Positions 1-22,080 are shown, counted from the first letter of the stretch. The stretch: 64,000 bases of DNA from Nematostella vectensis (GCF_932526225.1 NC_064041.1:14478951-14542950), one strand, 5' to 3'. Numbers and translations: made by a program. The notes: generated from the sequence alone by a model not told the origin.

Positions 1-85
1 AACGAACTCCTTGTTTTCTCGCCAAAATAAAACAGCAAACGCCTACAGTTAGGTTAGCGTGATCTTTATCTGAATAAAAACTTAC

Positions 86-2886
86 CACCGGTGCCACCTC
101 CACCACCGCCTCCATTTCCGTCTCCTCCATTTCCGTTACCGCCATTTCCGTCCCCGCCATTTCCGTCTCCGCCATTTCCGTCTCCGCCATTTTCGCCTCC
201 TCCATTCCCGTTTCCGCCATTCCCATCTCCGCCATTTCCGCCATCCACATTACCGGAAGTAATCCGTTTGATCCAATCAATGTACGAGCTGACCCTGACG
301 TAGATCGCGTACTTCTTGCCCGGGCACGTCATACTACTTACCCATGATGCAGCGCCGCGAAGGACCCAGTGCCCAGACTCCTCGCAGACGAGAGGACCAC
401 CGCTGTCCCCATGGCAGACGCTATTGCCGGCGCCTCCGGCACAGACCATGGATTGCTGGTCAATGCCGTCTTTCCATTGGCTGATTTTCCTGATGCAGGT
501 TTGGTGATCTACGATGGGTGCTTTACCTTGCTGCAGCTTCTTGGCCCTTGAATGCAACAAAGAGGACGAGACTCTCCCCCATCCTAAGCGCGAATTACTC
601 ATATCAAATATATTTGTTAAAAATCTACCCATTGCTTGCTACCATTGCCTACATTGCCTGCGCCTTGAGTTGAGACATTCTCGTCTTTCTCGTAGTAGTA
701 ATTTTGTATGGGCCCCAGGAACCCTCGTTTTTAACTAACACTGGTAGTCGCGTAATCGCACCAGCGTCCCATGGACCATTATATTGGTATCACGTGACAG
801 TAACGCGTGACACTTGTGTATATGAGGATTAAAATGGAAAGAGAGCATAGCTGTTTGCTCGAGACAAATTTTATTTAACAGTAACGCGTGACATTGACAC
901 GTGACACTATCGAACGATAGTGACACGTGACAGTATGGTGTGACAGTATCGTGTGACACTATTTGCATGACAGTAACACTTGAGACTATTGCGTGACGCT
1001 ATCACATGACCTACCTGTTGCAAAACAGTTCTCCCTTTCCTTCATTAGATCTCCTTGTTTGGGCAGACACACCGGGCTAACCTTGGTGCTGAATGTAGCA
1101 GGTTTGGCGAGTTTGATGAGCGCGAGGTCATGTTTCTTGTCCTTCCCTCCCACGTACTTCTCGTGTTTGTAGAACGTGCTGAGTTTGTGCTCCGTCCCGT
1201 CCAGAACTCGTTTGTGCGCACCTGAAACAAAGAGGTGTCATTTTGGTGGTTTCATCAACCAACCATTTGGCGTTCAGCGGTGTCAGCAAGATTTGAGAAA
1301 AAGCAAGATGTCATTCCAGAAGTCTCCTGATTAGAAAAAGTAAAATTAGTAAAAGAATAGATAGGCTTTCATTGATATTCAAACTGAAATATAGTATTTG
1401 TGATGCTGGTTGAAGGCGACATTTTCCAACGTCAAAGTTATCAAAAACCGCGCATTACCTACGATGACCGTGTAGTCAGCGGAGTTATTACTTCTGATAA
1501 CACAATGAGCAGCGGTCAACAGCCAGAGCGGGCTCAACAAGGACCCCCCGCAGATATGGCTTCCTTTGAGTCTGATTGACACCTGCCAAGGCCACGAATG
1601 AGGCACCGCCTCGTCACCTCCTACAATACGAACACCATCAGGACGACGACCGCACGACGAGGCTGAAACAGAATTACATACAAAAGTGAGTAAGACGACT
1701 GACTGGTGCAGATGTACTTGATTAAAGAGGTTCTCGCATCGCTGAACACACGAAAGCGCGACGAACGAAAGCCGACGCGAGGCCGAGTAATAGCAAGGGC
1801 ATTAGGAGTGACAATGGCACCCAGGGTAGTGCATTGGGCTATTTATTCAAGACATGAGAACATATTTTAGCATCAAGTTGGCGCCCGTTATCCCACATTG
1901 CTAATTGGGCATTACACGGACATGATGCGACCGCGACTTTGTATTGAACACACTTGGTAAACACTTAAGAAGATCACTGAATACATTGCACAACGAGACA
2001 CAACATAACACGTCAAGATGCTACACGAGCATCATCTTACCAGGGCTAGAAACTGCCCCCCATCCCCACCCCTCTCCCTCCCCTATCCTTAATAACATCC
2101 CTTAGAATTGCTAGATTAAGCTTATGAATTAACTTTCTAAACTTCTTAAAGGAAGAGGATTAGATTTAGGGCACAACAACTAATGGCTGGCTCTCAGTGG
2201 AGCACAAGTGAAGACCAAACACTAGAGCAAGCAACTCTTTGGATTTCTCGCACGTTAGCTCGATTCTTACTCGTGCTGCGCTTTACGCCGGCTCTTGCAT
2301 TTATTTAAAAATAATTTCCACAAGCAAGCAAGTGCTAGCAAAATATGATTCTTACGGAGTAAACGAAAACCTAGTGTATCGGATGAAAAAGTTACAAGGG
2401 CACACAACGGATCTGTTCCGCAGATTTTGCTGGCTGGGAAGATGTTAGACCCCTCGGTTGCTGAGAAAAAAGTCGTCCCGAATGGTTCTGCTGACAAATT
2501 TGTGGAGTCGGACTAGCTGTGCTGGGAATATTTATGGGGGCGCTAGAGCGGATGCTGGGAAAAAGTCGTCCCGATCGGTTCTTATACGGGCAATTGTGCT
2601 AAAATGCCTAACCAACGCTGGCTGGGAAAAAAAAAGTAATTTTCTTTCCTGGGAAAGAGGAACAGATAATTTCTTCCCAGCAACTTTAAAAATAGATATT
2701 TTCGGCATCAGAACATATTAAAACGACGAAATATGCCGTTAACGTGTTTCGGAAAGGGGGGCTCGTTGTATGACCTTGAAGTCACTTTGTATTAGACTAC
2801 ACTTTAGCATTAGCCGGCACCAATACTTTACCCTCTGATGTCGCAACACCAAGCACACACAAAACAAATGCTATGGATCCGATCAT
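86..2886 (-). CDS. Secreted chymotrypsin-like serine protease with Gly-rich tail (3' end outside window)
   Basis: S1A serine endopeptidase, secreted. Exons on the minus strand: 2886-2832 (signal peptide, starts [10 protein letters not shown]), 1662-1459, 1221-1015 and 583-86. Every junction is GT/AG and every intron is phase 1, so the frame joins cleanly. The chain has an activation site ending VR before IVGGDEA, His in TAAHC, Asp in [10 protein letters not shown] and Ser in HGDSGGP. The residue at chymotrypsin position 189 is Ser, which predicts chymotrypsin-like rather than trypsin-like specificity (family knowledge). After the protease domain the last visible exon continues into a Gly/Asn/Asp repeat linker ([10 protein letters not shown] type) and ends at a donor at 85, so another domain must lie left of the window; a ShK domain is a guess from the neighbour at 4754. 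It is divergent from that sister gene, with the same exon phases. Signal exon to protease exon spans a 1.2 kb intron. Confidence 0.9.
88..250 (-). repeat. Gly/Asn/Asp-coding tandem repeat in protease tail
   Basis: Imperfect 9-, 15- and 18-bp units built on ccatttccgtcccc encode a flexible glycine-rich linker in the minus-strand protease exon. The reading frame stays open, so the repeat is coding. Confidence 0.8.
785..1010. repeat. Degenerate CACGTGACAGTA-type intronic repeats
   Basis: Short, diverged copies of GTGACAGTAACGCGTGACAC follow one another inside the intron between protease exons 1015-1221 and 86-583. Several contain the palindrome CACGTG. The same motif recurs as a few copies at about 10859-10893 in the sister gene's intron. 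Confidence 0.6.
1663..2831 (-). other. Intron of the minus-strand protease
   Basis: It holds no credible exon. It has a C-rich stretch near 2055-2090 and diverged internal repeats around 2440-2660 (GCTGGGAA and AAAAGTCGTCCCGA repeated). Confidence 0.5.
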
Positions 2887-3068
2887 CTTCGCGGTAGCTT
2901 AACATAAGGTAGAATATTGAGTAGCCAGCAGCCCAAAATGCTGCGTGCTCATCACAAGCTGGACAGCTGCAAGGCAGGTGCGGCACGGATGTCAATCAAA
3001 GGCCAAGGAGTCCCATGGTTGGCTAGATTAGGGGCTGAGAACTTTTGGTCTAATTCAAATCTACTTTT

Positions 3069-3862
3069 ATCCGGGCCCGTACCCAGGGGGCTAGCCCCCC
3101 CCCCCCCCCCCCCCCCGCCCCCCACACACACACACACACATACATACATACTTTTTGTTTGGTCCTTATACAGATTGTGTACATGGGATCAGTCCCAAAT
3201 AAAATTAAGATAGTTTACCATGCGATGAAGGAATACAACTTTATTGTGCTTCGTAATGCAGTGATTTTGGCAATATTTTTTCTATTATTTGTTGAAGTTT
3301 TGTTGGTCGATTTATGAGGAGGAGGAAGAGGTCAATTGTATGTTTGTGAAAGTTCGGCTCTTTCATCACAAAATTTGGGGCATCTTGTCAGGAAATGAAC
3401 CTCATCCTCCACCTCACCGGTAGCGCAAATAGGGCATATCCTCTCATTTGCTCTTTTGTAAGGTTTTCGATAACGCGCAGCTTCAATTTCGAGCTTATGA
3501 TTGCTAATTCGCAGTTTTTTCAGCGCGATTCTGTGGTTTAAATTGGTGACCTGGCTTATATATGTTTCAAATTCGTAAATTGTTTTGAATATTCTATAGG
3601 TTTATTCTATAAGTTTTTTTGTTGGTTGGATTCTTTTCTTATGTCATCATGCATGTTGCTGAACCATGTCTGTTACTCAACGTCTTGTATTCTTTGTTTT
3701 AATAATTTTTGTTTTTTTGTTTTTTCGGGGGTGTGCAGTTTTTAATCAGGGACCTCCTCGCACCCCCCCCCCCCCCCCCCCCGAAAAAAAAAATGGTCCA
3801 CTTTTTCGGATTTCGCACACCCCCCTCCCCTCCCAAGAAAAATCCTGGGTACGGGCCTGTTA
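3069..3862. mobile_element. MITE-like element with CCCGTACCC-type ends, nested LINE fragment
   Basis: The left edge has GGGCCCGTACCCAGGGGG followed by a long poly-C run; the right edge reads CCTGGGTACGGGCCTGTTA, its inverted counterpart. The last 130 bp (poly-C, a TTTTTCGGATTTCGCAC block, then the terminus) closely match the right end of the element at 19592-19952. A LINE fragment lies inside. It sits between the two protease genes. Confidence 0.6.
3332..3543 (-). pseudogene. Non-LTR retrotransposon ORF2 C-terminal fragment
   Basis: The minus-strand reading has the Cys/His tail typical of LINE reverse transcriptases: a LRISNHKLEIEAARY-like stretch, then ERICPIC, then EVEDEVHFLTRC. Only this 3' end survives. 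The fragment at 21700-21900 has the same signature, so both derive from related LINEs. Confidence 0.7.
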
Positions 3863-4229
3863 TCTACACTTTTTAAAATACGTTTGTACTCGAGAATCCA
3901 TGTGTGTAGCCAGCAGTGGTTCACGAGCACTAGGTATCTGAAAGCCAATAGAATGATAGCAAACACAAGAACAAAAATGGCTAGAGCTTTGCAAGGCTTG
4001 TTTTTTTGTTATTTATTTTGATATCTACTTTGATATCTATAAGGTGCTGCGGTTTCACTGCACATGGATTCTCCGGGTGCAATATATGTACAAGAATGAA
4101 ATCATTTGTTTTGTGTTTGGGGATGATATCTTTGCGGAATAAAACTACACCCAGCCCTCTTGAATTCAAGCAAGGGATATCATCCATGATCAATTAGTAT
4201 TTCGCCTTGCTAATCATTTCTCAATTGGC

Positions 4230-4285
4230 GGGGGTAACTTGGGGGTGGGGGGTGGGGGGGTGGGGGAGGAGTTGGAGAAGGGGGG
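4230..4285. repeat. G-rich low-complexity tract
   Basis: Runs of G broken by T or A (GGGGGTGGGG type). It could form a G-quadruplex. No gene is seen around it between 3863 and 4690. Confidence 0.6.
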
Positions 4286-4691
4286 CTGATGCATGAACAT
4301 GACAAACCTTTACGAACATAAAACAGCCTTCTACAGTCTATGTCCCAGGCTATCCTGTCGCCCATGCCGCTAGTCGAGAGAGACTGTCGTGAGAGACTGG
4401 GCCAACCTCAAAATGGCGGCTTGCTATGATTGTTCATCTGATATTAGAAGTTTGTCAATAAATATCAAGAAATAATCCTTTCACAAACTACAGTCTACGT
4501 TGCATTTCAGTCGTTCCTCTTTAACCCTCGATATTTCTCAAAACCCATATAGTACGAGACGAGCTTCACTCTGAAGATCATAGAACCGCTGATTAAATCC
4601 TTTACTCTGTGTTGACATTAGTACATCACATCCATCCTGCTGAGCAAATAAGCTGTACTCGCAAAATGCAGATGCAACACGAACCCTTGCA

Positions 4692-4700
4692 TTATATATC
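4692..4700 (+). promoter_or_regulatory. Candidate TATA box of the ShK protease gene
   Basis: ATTATATAT lies about 55-60 bases upstream of the start codon at 4754, a fitting distance for a short 5' UTR. This is inference from spacing. Confidence 0.4.
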
Positions 4701-4753
4701 ACACGATACGGAGTATCTTTCTCCAGAACTTGCACTGAGTTTGAAACGTGAAG

Positions 4754-14179
<9,426 letters not shown>

Positions 14180-14252
14180 TTTTCTGATTATGATGATACA
14201 TTAGCGTCATTAGACTTGGTTCCAGAGCTACTCCATGTAAAAAAACGAAACG

Positions 14253-14258
14253 AATAAA
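14253..14258 (+). terminator. Polyadenylation signal of the ShK protease
   Basis: AATAAA lies about 75 bases after the terminal-exon acceptor at 14177, whose first two bases complete the TAG stop. Confidence 0.55.
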
Positions 14259-14519
14259 GTCATTTTGCCAATGTTGTACGTCCTGAATAGAAGAGATACG
14301 CAACAAGTTGTAGAAATAGGCATTGTTCCACTTTTTTAGGAGAGATTCTGCTAGATCCTGGCTAGGCGCATGAAATAATACGATTACTGAAAAAGAAAAT
14401 TTCATATATCATTTAAGGAGATGATAGAAGAGTGCTATGGGGGTAGGGGATAAGAAAAAAAACTGGAGCCCATTGGCCATAGATCAAACCTGATCCAGAT
14501 CAGATTAGATGATAAAAAT

Positions 14520-14720
14520 TAGACAATACTTTAGCTTTACGGCCAGGCTGGCGATTTCGCCCCCAACACCGCTATCTAGCGAACTGTACAATACAAAGGA
14601 ACCCGAGGTACCCGCGCATTTGTGGGAAGGCAATAACCAGGATCCCAGCCCTTTCTTATACGGTTACGCCACGCACAGCTTGATGAGATTTAGACTGAAT
14701 ATCGGGGCTTTCCACGCTTG
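14520..14720. repeat. Dispersed repeat of about 190 bp, copy 1
   Basis: The block running from TTTAGCTTTACGGCCAGGC to ATCGGGGCTTTCCACGC matches 40096-40290 at about 85-90 percent by eye. It has no coding capacity in common between copies. Confidence 0.7.
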
Positions 14721-14729
14721 CGTCACGAT

Positions 14730-17700
14730 ACTACAAACGCAACTATATTATTACGCTGAGCCTATGCTTTATACGCTGTGTTTTTAAGAATACTTTGAAA
14801 ATATATCGTTTAGACTTCGGAGAGAAGGGCGATAGCTCAAGTTTAAATTGACGTAAAAAAACGATTTTACGTCAGAGTAGAGGGAGAGTAAGATCAATCT
14901 TACGAGCAGTCAAAATGCGAATCGTTCGTTCGGTACCTTTTACACATCGGCAGCCCTGCATCGGTAGCATGTGTTTATCCAGAGATGGCACTATTCTATT
15001 ATTAGGTTGGAAAACTGCTGTTATCGGCTATTATGCATCCCCCGTTAAATAAAGTTTATTGTTTTGTATTAAATTTTGGTACTTCCGTCTTTTTCTGTAT
15101 ATCTGTCTTTCTATTTTTATATTTTGTATTTCGCCGTTCTGTTTGTAACCTCATCATCCAGGACGTGTCAAGATCTCTTCCCGAAATATTGTCTTCAGAC
15201 TACATGTTTGTGGTTAATCAACTTTGCAAGAAGAATTTTTTTTATTTCTTTATTTTTTTTAATCAAGTTATCATGATTTTTTTTTTATTTCTTTCTGAAA
15301 ATAAATTAAGCGCATAAGATTTTACATATTGTTTTATGTTACTCTTTTAATCGTTATTTTTTTTATAACTTTAAATTTTGCAAATGTAACGTTCATTCAC
15401 TATCAGAGAATGACATTTTATTTACTTGAAAAGAATAAGTTAATGTCGTGATCTGGTTTTTGAAGCTAGACCTTCAGCGCATACAAAGTCGGTGGCGTGC
15501 GAATAAAATGAAAAAGGAAATAAGTCAAGAGAAATGTAATCGATACCACCCACTGACCATGAAGATTGCCTGCTGCTAAATAGCGAGATAAAATATAAAA
15601 TATTATTTTTTTAGTGTGATGCGTTCTAGAATTCATAATCAAATTGTGTTCATAATAACATCCTTAGATATTATTGCTATCGTTCATTTGTGTAATTTCC
15701 TACTAATAATTCATTGATATTATAAGATAATGTCAATTAGAACTCGGTTCAGGCTTAAAATACCCAAGCCTTTACTGGAAATTAGATATTTCTTCGTGTG
15801 ATGTGCTCTTTTTAGAAAGCTGGAAATATTTATAAGAACAGCTCAAGTTTAACGTTAAATAGATAAATACTATAATCTGATCAAGCATTTAAAAGTAATG
15901 AGATTTTTAAATGAATCTTATTTTGTTTAAAGCACAGAGAGAAATCTACAGTATAGAGAGTAATGACTTGCTTTCTGTTTTTTTTTTCTGTTCTGTCGCT
16001 ATGCCTTCTTTATTGAGTGTGGATTGCTTAATTGAGGCTTGGATTTTGTCTTAATGTTAAGGGTCTCTAATCTTCGTATTAAGACAAAATGATACGCAAT
16101 GGATAAGAAATGGAAACAGCAGCAATAATTATTACGGACTCACACTTCAAATCCCTCTGGTATAATTGATCAATTTTGATGTCGAGAGATAGTAACATTC
16201 CCTTAGGAAACTGATAATTTTGTTCAAGCACGATAAAGACTGTTCTTTTTGGGGGTTTAAGCAGTACACACTCGATTGAAAGCATACTAACTCAAGTGAA
16301 GTTTTAAAAAGAGTCTGACTACTTAAGAATAGATAAGAACTGGACGAGGAAAAAAAGCCTTATAGTAAATCGTCGTTTTAATACTTTCAGAGAGCAAGTG
16401 TGAGTTTGTTTAAAATATGGATGGTATTAAACCAACATCAGGTAGCAAATGTTTTATGAGCGAGCATTTGCAAACATGAGCACTTTGACTTCTCGTGTTC
16501 GAGCAGCAAGGCATAAATTTGAAATTTGCCTTAGATTAGTCGTGTCTGTGTCAAATCATGAAGCATATTCTAGAAGCCAAAGTGGATTCAATTGAAGCGA
16601 TGATTTGTTTTTAGAATGCAAGCATTCGATCAGGACTCACGTTGTTTTTCGAGTATTAGAGCAAATAGCTTATAACTTTGTGAGAAATTAAGCGGACAAT
16701 CTGCTAGCAACGATAACTACAGAGCAGAAACAGGAAACGGGATTCACAATTTAAAAAAAAATTACAATACCAATAGAAACCGTTAACACAGTTGACGGCA
16801 TAATGCGAAAGAACTGTCATTAAGGCTTTATTACCCTTTTTGTTGGTATGAAACAAGGCAGAATTTCGCCCCCATCTGTCTACAGCGGTCTAAGTTACTC
16901 CTACGAGCCAGCAGGGAGAAAGTTTGATAACAAAATTACGACCGCCCCTAACTACCTCATCCGTCCTCACACAGGCATTCAACTGTCAATCGAACACATC
17001 CCTCGCTTCCTATTACGATACTACGGTTCCGCGCAAAACGGAAAACACCTCCGATTATTTATCTATGGTAGTTTATATTAAAGTGCAATAACGGAATTGC
17101 TAAACGTTGCTGAGTATCAAATTGGAGAGTTTAAGGCAGTTTGTCGTTGCCTCGTGTATTTTTGGATAACAGGATTTTACCAACATTTGGACAGTGTTAT
17201 TTTTATCGGGCTAACAAAAATTTGAGGAAAAAAGGTTTTGACATACATTATTGGGGAGAGCAAAGCTTGTAAAACAAAAATCACAACATAAGGTTAATAT
17301 CAGTTTGTCCTTAATAAATGTGTCTTTCACTTGTCTTTTTTAATTGCCATTGTGTTTTGAGAACAACGGAAGACTGATCCCACTTGTGATTCGAGTAAAA
17401 GCGTTTTAACGCGTGACACGCAGAAAAACACTTGACAAAAAAACGATACACAGTTTTTATATGGATTGTATGTCTAGCCCTCTTCTGTTTGATAATTGCG
17501 TTGTGCTTCAAGAGCAGCTTTTTTAGAAGAGTGTAAATTTAGAATACCTAAATGTCCTTCCATAAGCACAAAAGAAAGAAAACCTAGAAAAAAATACTCT
17601 CACTCAAGCTGAACTATGGTAGAAAATAAGCAAAACCTGAATTAGAATTATCAGTCTATCGAGTTAAAAAGAGGAGCATTCTCAACTTTTCTAGATATTT

Positions 17701-18220
17701 TCATGACATCTTATTGGCATAATATTTTTTGCAACTTTATCGACACCTATGCTCCTAGTTTAGATAAATTCGCCTTAATCCATAACAGGAGTTGTGAAAA
17801 TAGAGGTGAAAAAGAAAAGTTGAACCAAAATTTAAAGATTAATGATTCTATCGGCTTCTCTTAAACTTTTCTTTTTTCTAAAGTATGAACTCTCAAAAGC
17901 ATAATATTCGTGTAACTTTATAAGCACCTGTGGATTCTACAATAAATACATTACCGGATGGATAGCGACGCCAGAATTATATCGGAAGTTCTTGGCATAA
18001 TTAGATGATAATGTCACCTAATTGCATACTTTGCATAATTGAAAAAAGCAATTAACAGATAAATTCTGTTTAAACACCCGACACCCATCGCTACTCGGTC
18101 AAATGGAGCGTTGATGTCCTGTCTAATAGACGTTGGAGGTCATTTTGTAATTAATCCTCCCCTTACAGATGTTGACGCTGTCTTAATAGATTACGTCAAA
18201 AATGGGATTTAAATTCCGGG
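14730..18220. other. AT-rich intergenic stretch
   Basis: Nothing supportable as a gene. It has T-rich runs around 15090-15300 and scattered short open frames without splice context. A 77-aa frame at 16848-17081 shows no domain and is not claimed. Confidence 0.6.
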
Positions 18221-18226
18221 CTGAAG

Positions 18227-18234
18227 TATAAATA
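18227..18234 (+). promoter_or_regulatory. TATA box of the peptide precursor gene
   Basis: TATAAATA lies 40 bases before the start codon at 18274, which itself has a strong context (GCCATGG). The spacing predicts transcription start near 18257. Confidence 0.7.
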
Positions 18235-18273
18235 CACGCGTTTACGGTGTCGTTGTCACAATGAGAAGTCGCC

Positions 18274-19206
18274 ATGGAATCCTTCGTCCTGCTCGCGGTA
18301 CTTACATACTCTCTCGTATCTTGTACCTTAGTAACTCCACAATCCTCAAAAGAAGAGGTTGCCACAAGGTGGTCCAAAGACAAGTACGATTATCTACCAC
18401 TAATTCCACATGGAGAGAGCTCCGATGAGAGCGACGCATTTTTAGAGAACATTCTTCGAAATGACAAAACGACCTACCGAGAAAAAAAGGGCAGAGTCGT
18501 TCACAAGGGAAAGAACCCTCCACAGCCGCCATTTCGTATTCCTATTGGCAGAAAAAGGTCTAACAGGGTAGTCATTCACACGGGAGCGAACCCTACAATG
18601 GCGCCATTTCGTATTCCTGGTGGCAGAAAAAGGTCTAACAGGGTAGTCATTCACACGGGAGCGAACCCTACAATGGCGCCATTTCGTATTCCTATTGGCA
18701 GAAAAAGGTCTAACAGGGTAGTCATTCACACGGGAGCGAACCCTACAATGGCGCCATTGCGTATTCCTTTTGGCAGAAAAAGGTCGAATGGCGTAGTCGT
18801 TCATACGAACCCCGATTTGTCAGACTTGGATGGCGACACGCCCAACGTAAATATCGAAAGGGTAAGAGTATCTAGTTACAGGGACATCCATAGACATCAC
18901 ACAAACACAAAAACCTTCTTTACTTTTCTCGCCACTCACATGCACTTTTAAGCCTTTCATACTTCCGCCGTACCTATGCCCTTCAAAACGTTACACGCCC
19001 CGCCACCTTCAAACCTTTTATGCTTACCTAACCCCCACCCCCTAAAAATATACTTTGCCCATCCCCAAACCCCCACAAGCCTTAAATGCTTTCCTTACCC
19101 CCATCCCTACAAGCCGCAAACACACATTAAAAGTACATTCGAATTTGTATAACTAAACCCTAACGTATGATTGCATCATTTTCAGGCTCAAAAGGAAGAA
19201 TGTTGA
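18274..19206 (+). CDS. Neuropeptide-type precursor with repeated amidated ...RIP(I/G/F)-Gly peptides
   Basis: Two exons: 18274-18861 and 19186-19206 (donor AGG/GTAAGA, acceptor TTTTCAG, phase 0), about 202 aa ending AQKEEC. The start MESFVLLAVLTYSLVSC is a signal peptide. An acidic spacer follows, then four tandem peptide cassettes, each ending with Gly and the cleavage site RKR (PPFRIPIGRKR, APFRIPGGRKR, APFRIPIGRKR, APLRIPFGRKR). Gly before dibasic residues is the standard signal for prohormone cleavage and C-terminal amidation. The middle units are exact 75-bp duplicates (from 18559, 18634 and 18709), each coding SNRVVIHTGANPTM plus the RIP tail. Likely mature products end in RIPI-, RIPG- or RIPF-amide. 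I cannot match it to a named cnidarian peptide family. A role in neuronal or gland-cell secretion is inferred. Confidence 0.82.
18559..18783 (+). repeat. 75-bp coding tandem repeat (peptide cassettes)
   Basis: Three units in register with the reading frame, nearly identical in DNA. They differ mainly in the codons before the amidation Gly (ATT, GGT, TTT), which suggests recent duplication plus change at the peptide C-terminus. Confidence 0.9.
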
Positions 19207-19257
19207 TAAATCCTTCACAATTTAGACGCATTGGATTAATTGTGAGATAATATAGCA

Positions 19258-19263
19258 AATAAA
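19258..19263 (+). terminator. Polyadenylation signal of the peptide precursor
   Basis: AATAAA lies 52 bases after the stop codon in the second exon. Confidence 0.7.
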
Positions 19264-19591
19264 TTTCCCTTATATCTCAATGTTTTTTCTGTGTTTTATT
19301 GATAGAGAAGAGAAAGGGGTTTGTGACTAGCGATGACATCGTCCATCACCTATCTTGCCCCCCCCCCCCCTCCTTGGGCCATCGGTACATTATGCACTTC
19401 GCTAATGGCCTCTGACAAAGGTCCAGATTTACCAAATGACTGAAGAGAAACGCCAGTATCCGCTATATGAAAGTGGGCGGGGTTCCTACTCGTACCCCTA
19501 CCCCTTCACCCCCTTTTCCCGGGATTCTTCGTGAGAGCCTTTGTGAAACCGCAATCGCTAAAGTGGTGGTTTAGCTGTTTAAAGTCATTAA

Positions 19592-19952
19592 CAGGCCCGT
19601 ACCCTGGGGGGTGGGGGGTGCAGGGGGTGCGACCCCACCCCTACAACGGACGAAAGTCCACTTTCGGCTGTCAATAGACGTGCTATTTGTAGATAAAACT
19701 ATAAAGCATAAGCTAGATCACTCCGGTATGTCATCAATCCATAAGTCAGACTTTTTTGTAGCCAAATTCTGCAATAAACGTCTCGTGGATATAATGCAAA
19801 GACATAAAAAATTCCTTTTTGTTTTTTCGGGGTTGATAACATTTTGTACAGCCCCCCCCCCCCCCCCCCCCCCCTCCTCCCCAAAAATTAGGTCCACATT
19901 TTCGGATTTCGCACCCCCACCCCCAAAGAAAAATCATGGGTACGGGCCTGTT
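19592..19952. mobile_element. MITE with CAGGCCCGTACCC inverted ends
   Basis: The left end CAGGCCCGTACCCTGGGG and the right end CATGGGTACGGGCCTGTT are inverted copies. Inside are poly-C tracts and a TTTTCGGATTTCGCACCC block shared with the element ending at 3862. No open frame of its own is credible. Confidence 0.75.
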
Positions 19953-20081
19953 TACGCACCTTATGTACAACCCAACCCCTCTTCTTGCCAAAAGTTCCAA
20001 AATAGAATGGTAGAGGCATTAGTCTACCATTACCTGCTACAGCTAGGCTGCTTACAGAGAAATTCATTCCCGTGAGACACT

Positions 20082-21020
20082 AACTTACATCTATCGAGAC
20101 CCTAACTTAAATTTAACGAGACCCTAACTTACATCTAACGAGACCCTAGCTTACATTTAACAAGACCCTAGCTTACATTTAACGAGACCCTAGCTTACAT
20201 TTAACGAGACCCTAGCTTACATTTAACAAGACCCTAACTTACATTTAACGAGACCCTAACTTACATTTAACGAGACCCTAGCTTACATTTAACGAGAACC
20301 TAGCTTACATTTAACGAGACCCTAGCTTACATTTAACGAGACCCTAGCTTACATTTAACAAGACCCTAACTTACATTTAACGAGACCCTAACTTACATTT
20401 AACGAGACCCTAGCTTACATTTAACGAGACCCTAGCTTACATTTAACGAGACCCTAGCTTACATTTAACGAGACCCTAGCTTACATTTAACGAGACCCTA
20501 GCTTACATTTAACGAGACCCTAGCTTACATTTAACGAGACCCTAGCTTACATTCAACGAGACCCTAGCTTACATTTAACGAGACCCTAGCTTACATTTAA
20601 CGAGACCCTAGCTTACATTTAACGAGACCCTAGCTTACATTTAACTAGACCCTAGCTTACATTTAACTAGACCCTAGCTTACATTTAACGTGACCTTAGC
20701 TTACACTTAACGAGACCCTAGCTTACATTTAACGAGACCCTAGCTTACATTTAACGAGACCCTAGCTTACATTTAACGAGACCCTAGCTTACATTTAACG
20801 AGACCCTAGCTTACATTTAACGAGACCCTAGCTTACATTTAACGAGACCCTAGCTTACATTTAACGAGACCCTAGCTTACATTTAACAAGACCCTAGCTT
20901 ACATTTAACAAGACCCTAGCTTACATTTTACGAGACCCTACCTTACAGTTAACGTGACCTTAGCTTACACTTAACGAGACCCTAGCTTACATTTAACGAG
21001 ACCCTAACTAACATTTAACG
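20082..21020. repeat. 22-bp minisatellite, about 42 copies
   Basis: The unit is GAGACCCTAGCTTACATTTAAC, with runs of variants (cttaacttacat, aacaagacc). The array is clean and non-coding. Confidence 0.95.
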
Positions 21021-21499
21021 AGTTTCCAAAATGCCGCTTTCTTACATAACCGGGAGTTGTGAAATTCCCTGGGAACCTCGTTGCTAAGGTATGTGCAAGT
21101 TTGGTTGCCCTTTTGCGCGACTTTATTTTAGTTCAATTCTTTACGTAGCGTTACCTTTTTAACGTAAGATGCGCTCGGAGGTATGACCCCCCACCCCTCT
21201 GGAATTTCCAACCCCCTGGAAAACAATAAATACAGTAATTGTTAAGGAAAAAGGGCATTTTACACCCCCTCCCCTCTGAAATTCCTGGGCGTTTAAACCA
21301 CCCACCCCACGGAATTTCCAATCCCCACAATGGGTGGGGGGAGGGGGTGTATGGATATTTTCTAGAACTACACAATTCAGAAAAATATAAATTAAACATA
21401 CGGCTATTAATTTAATATAATTATTATATGGTTCTGATATCGCTTGAGTTTATTTATCACCTTTGTTTTTACAAATAATTGCTACCCATTAACACATTA

Positions 21500-22080
21500 G
21501 GGCTCTTGTGGGACATGAAATCACATCAGGAAAGAAAAAGAAATACTCTATGTTATGTAGACAGAGAGTTGAGGACATTGAATTGCAACTTTGGCAGAAT
21601 GAAGTTTTCAACGATCAAAGACAGCAAACCACGCAACGCAATAAGCTTAGAACATATCGCGACCCTAAGAATAACTATGAACGAGAGCTATTTTGGGATC
21701 CCGAATCAAAACCACCAAAGTTGCCTCACCAAATTGCGCATTAGCAACCATGACCTCAAGATAGAGAAGGGGAGGTATCATAGATCACTTATCACTTATA
21801 AACTAGTTCATGAACGGATATGTCAATTATTTTCCGACATGGTAGACAGGTAGAGGACGAGTTCCACTTTGTTGTGCAGTGCAGTAAACATGCGCAGTTA
21901 AGAACTACACACTTCTCGGAAAACTTAGTAGATCCTCACGTGGAAATGATTTCGCTATGAAATCGAAGAGGCAGCTTTTTTCTCTCATAATATCACGGGC
22001 AAACCAGACGAAATGTTCTTGTATCGAATATTATCTTTAATTTGTTCACCAAATATATCTGTAATAAAGCCAATTTCTTG
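21500..22080 (+). pseudogene. Non-LTR retrotransposon 3' remnant
   Basis: The frame encodes CLTKLRISNHDLKIEKGRY, then HERICQLF, and after a shift VEDEFHFVVQCSKH. This is the LINE reverse transcriptase C-terminal Cys/His region, the same signature as at 3332-3543 on the other strand. Multiple frame breaks show it is dead. Confidence 0.75.

Noticed and set aside
18302-18804. Open frames antisense to the peptide precursor
   Set aside because: Shadows of the repeated cassettes; the plus frame has signal peptide, processing sites, TATA box and polyadenylation signal.
20082-21020. Telomere-like array (CCCTA inside the 22-bp unit)
   Set aside because: The unit is 22 bp and not a telomeric hexamer; it is internal and flanked by ordinary sequence.
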